Origin: Rhynchopus sp. YZ270_cl-10
Taxonomy: Eukaryota; Euglenozoa; Diplonemea; Diplonemida; Diplonemidae
Direction of reading: 5' to 3'
NCBI GenBank assembly: GCA_964035575.1
Contig: OZ037901.1
Span: 124,001 to 188,000, forward strand
DNA length: 64,000 bases
Below the pieces are notes generated by a model. It was not told the DNA's origin. It saw only the letters and a program-made list of their open reading frames with translations, and did not search any database. A program made the position numbers and the translations under genes. Each line of letters opens with the position of its first letter. Positions within the stretch are counted from its first letter, which is position 1. Shown here piece by piece: positions 63,777 through 64,000 of this stretch.

Positions 63777-64000
63777 TATCAGGTTTATTTTTTTTATGTT
63801 GGTTTAGTGATATGTCCACCTGATTTTTACCCCGCGAAAAGGTCCGTATAGGTCCGTATAGGCTCCCTATACGGACCTACACGCGGGGTAAAAATCAGGT
63901 GGTATGTGGTCTTGATTCAGAAAAAAAAAACTCAAGAAAAGGCTGATCTCTGGGGTTTGATTCGCTCTCGAGAAAATATTTTTTCAATTAATATATCATT
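63777..64000. promoter_or_regulatory. Upstream region of the zinc-finger gene, carrying a hairpin element
   Basis: An AT-rich leader directly before the ATG is followed by the 87-bp hairpin element. Regulatory function is not shown by the sequence; the position alone makes it a candidate. Confidence 0.3.
63816..63902. mobile_element. 87-bp full-hairpin element with TATGT duplication
   Basis: Begins CCACCTGATTTTTACCCCGC and ends with the exact inverse. The interior GGTCCGTATAGG units also mirror each other, so nearly the whole element folds. TATGT at 63811-63815 and 63903-63907 are direct repeats. It shares its ends with 24939-26834. Confidence 0.8.

Overview
The window is nuclear DNA of a eukaryote, most likely a flagellated unicellular one. 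Its genes are split by GT-AG introns (donors mostly GTATGT). Their codons are GC-rich, while introns and intergenic DNA are AT-rich, full of homopolymers and crowded with short repeats. A SPAG6/PF16 gene for the axonemal central pair points to a motile flagellum. A hybrid histidine kinase with tandem GAF domains is expected in protists, early fungi or plants but not in animals. I cannot name the lineage from sequence alone.

I find 15 protein genes, all on the minus strand. From left to right: four tandem cold-shock-domain (CSD) paralogues (1.2-8.9 kb); a membrane protein with a J-like domain (12.3-14.1 kb); a glutathione S-transferase (15.3-15.9 kb); a zeta-crystallin-like quinone oxidoreductase whose last 25 codons lie behind a 2.0-kb intron (16.6-19.6 kb); a secreted, probably GPI-anchored protein (22.3-23.2 kb); a membrane-anchored purple acid phosphatase (29.4-30.9 kb); a 1503-residue GAF-GAF hybrid histidine kinase with its receiver split over two exons (36.0-41.4 kb); a phosphatidylinositol phosphate kinase (42.6-44.2 kb); a type I membrane protein with PAN/apple-like modules (52.1-53.4 kb); SPAG6 in five exons (55.2-57.8 kb); a LamG-like plus dual-specificity phosphatase fusion (58.5-62.8 kb); and a RanBP2-type zinc-finger protein with a basic, serine-rich tail (63.4-63.8 kb).

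Between and inside the genes lies a dense mobile and repeat layer. Two hAT-like non-autonomous elements have exact 8-bp target duplications. Three TA-flanked inverted-repeat elements are present, two of them sitting inside older dispersed repeats, so their insertion points can be read exactly. There is a 1.07-kb inverted-repeat element, a family sharing the end CCACCTGATTTT with variable internal minisatellites, fragments resembling a non-LTR reverse transcriptase, and a roughly 200-bp tandem repeat array.

The most unusual layer is a set of short dispersed hairpins. One family (here A/C) keeps its stem through compensatory substitutions. A roughly 200-bp family (here B) lies 68-105 bp upstream of the start codons of four unrelated genes (GST, acid phosphatase, PIP kinase, SPAG6). 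Nearly all copies run antisense to the genes, and two families share the transcript-sense core CACGAGAGG. They could be promoter or 5'-UTR modules, structured RNAs, or retroposons with a site preference. Some B copies carry a degraded hammerhead-like core. No tRNA, rRNA or CRISPR array was found.
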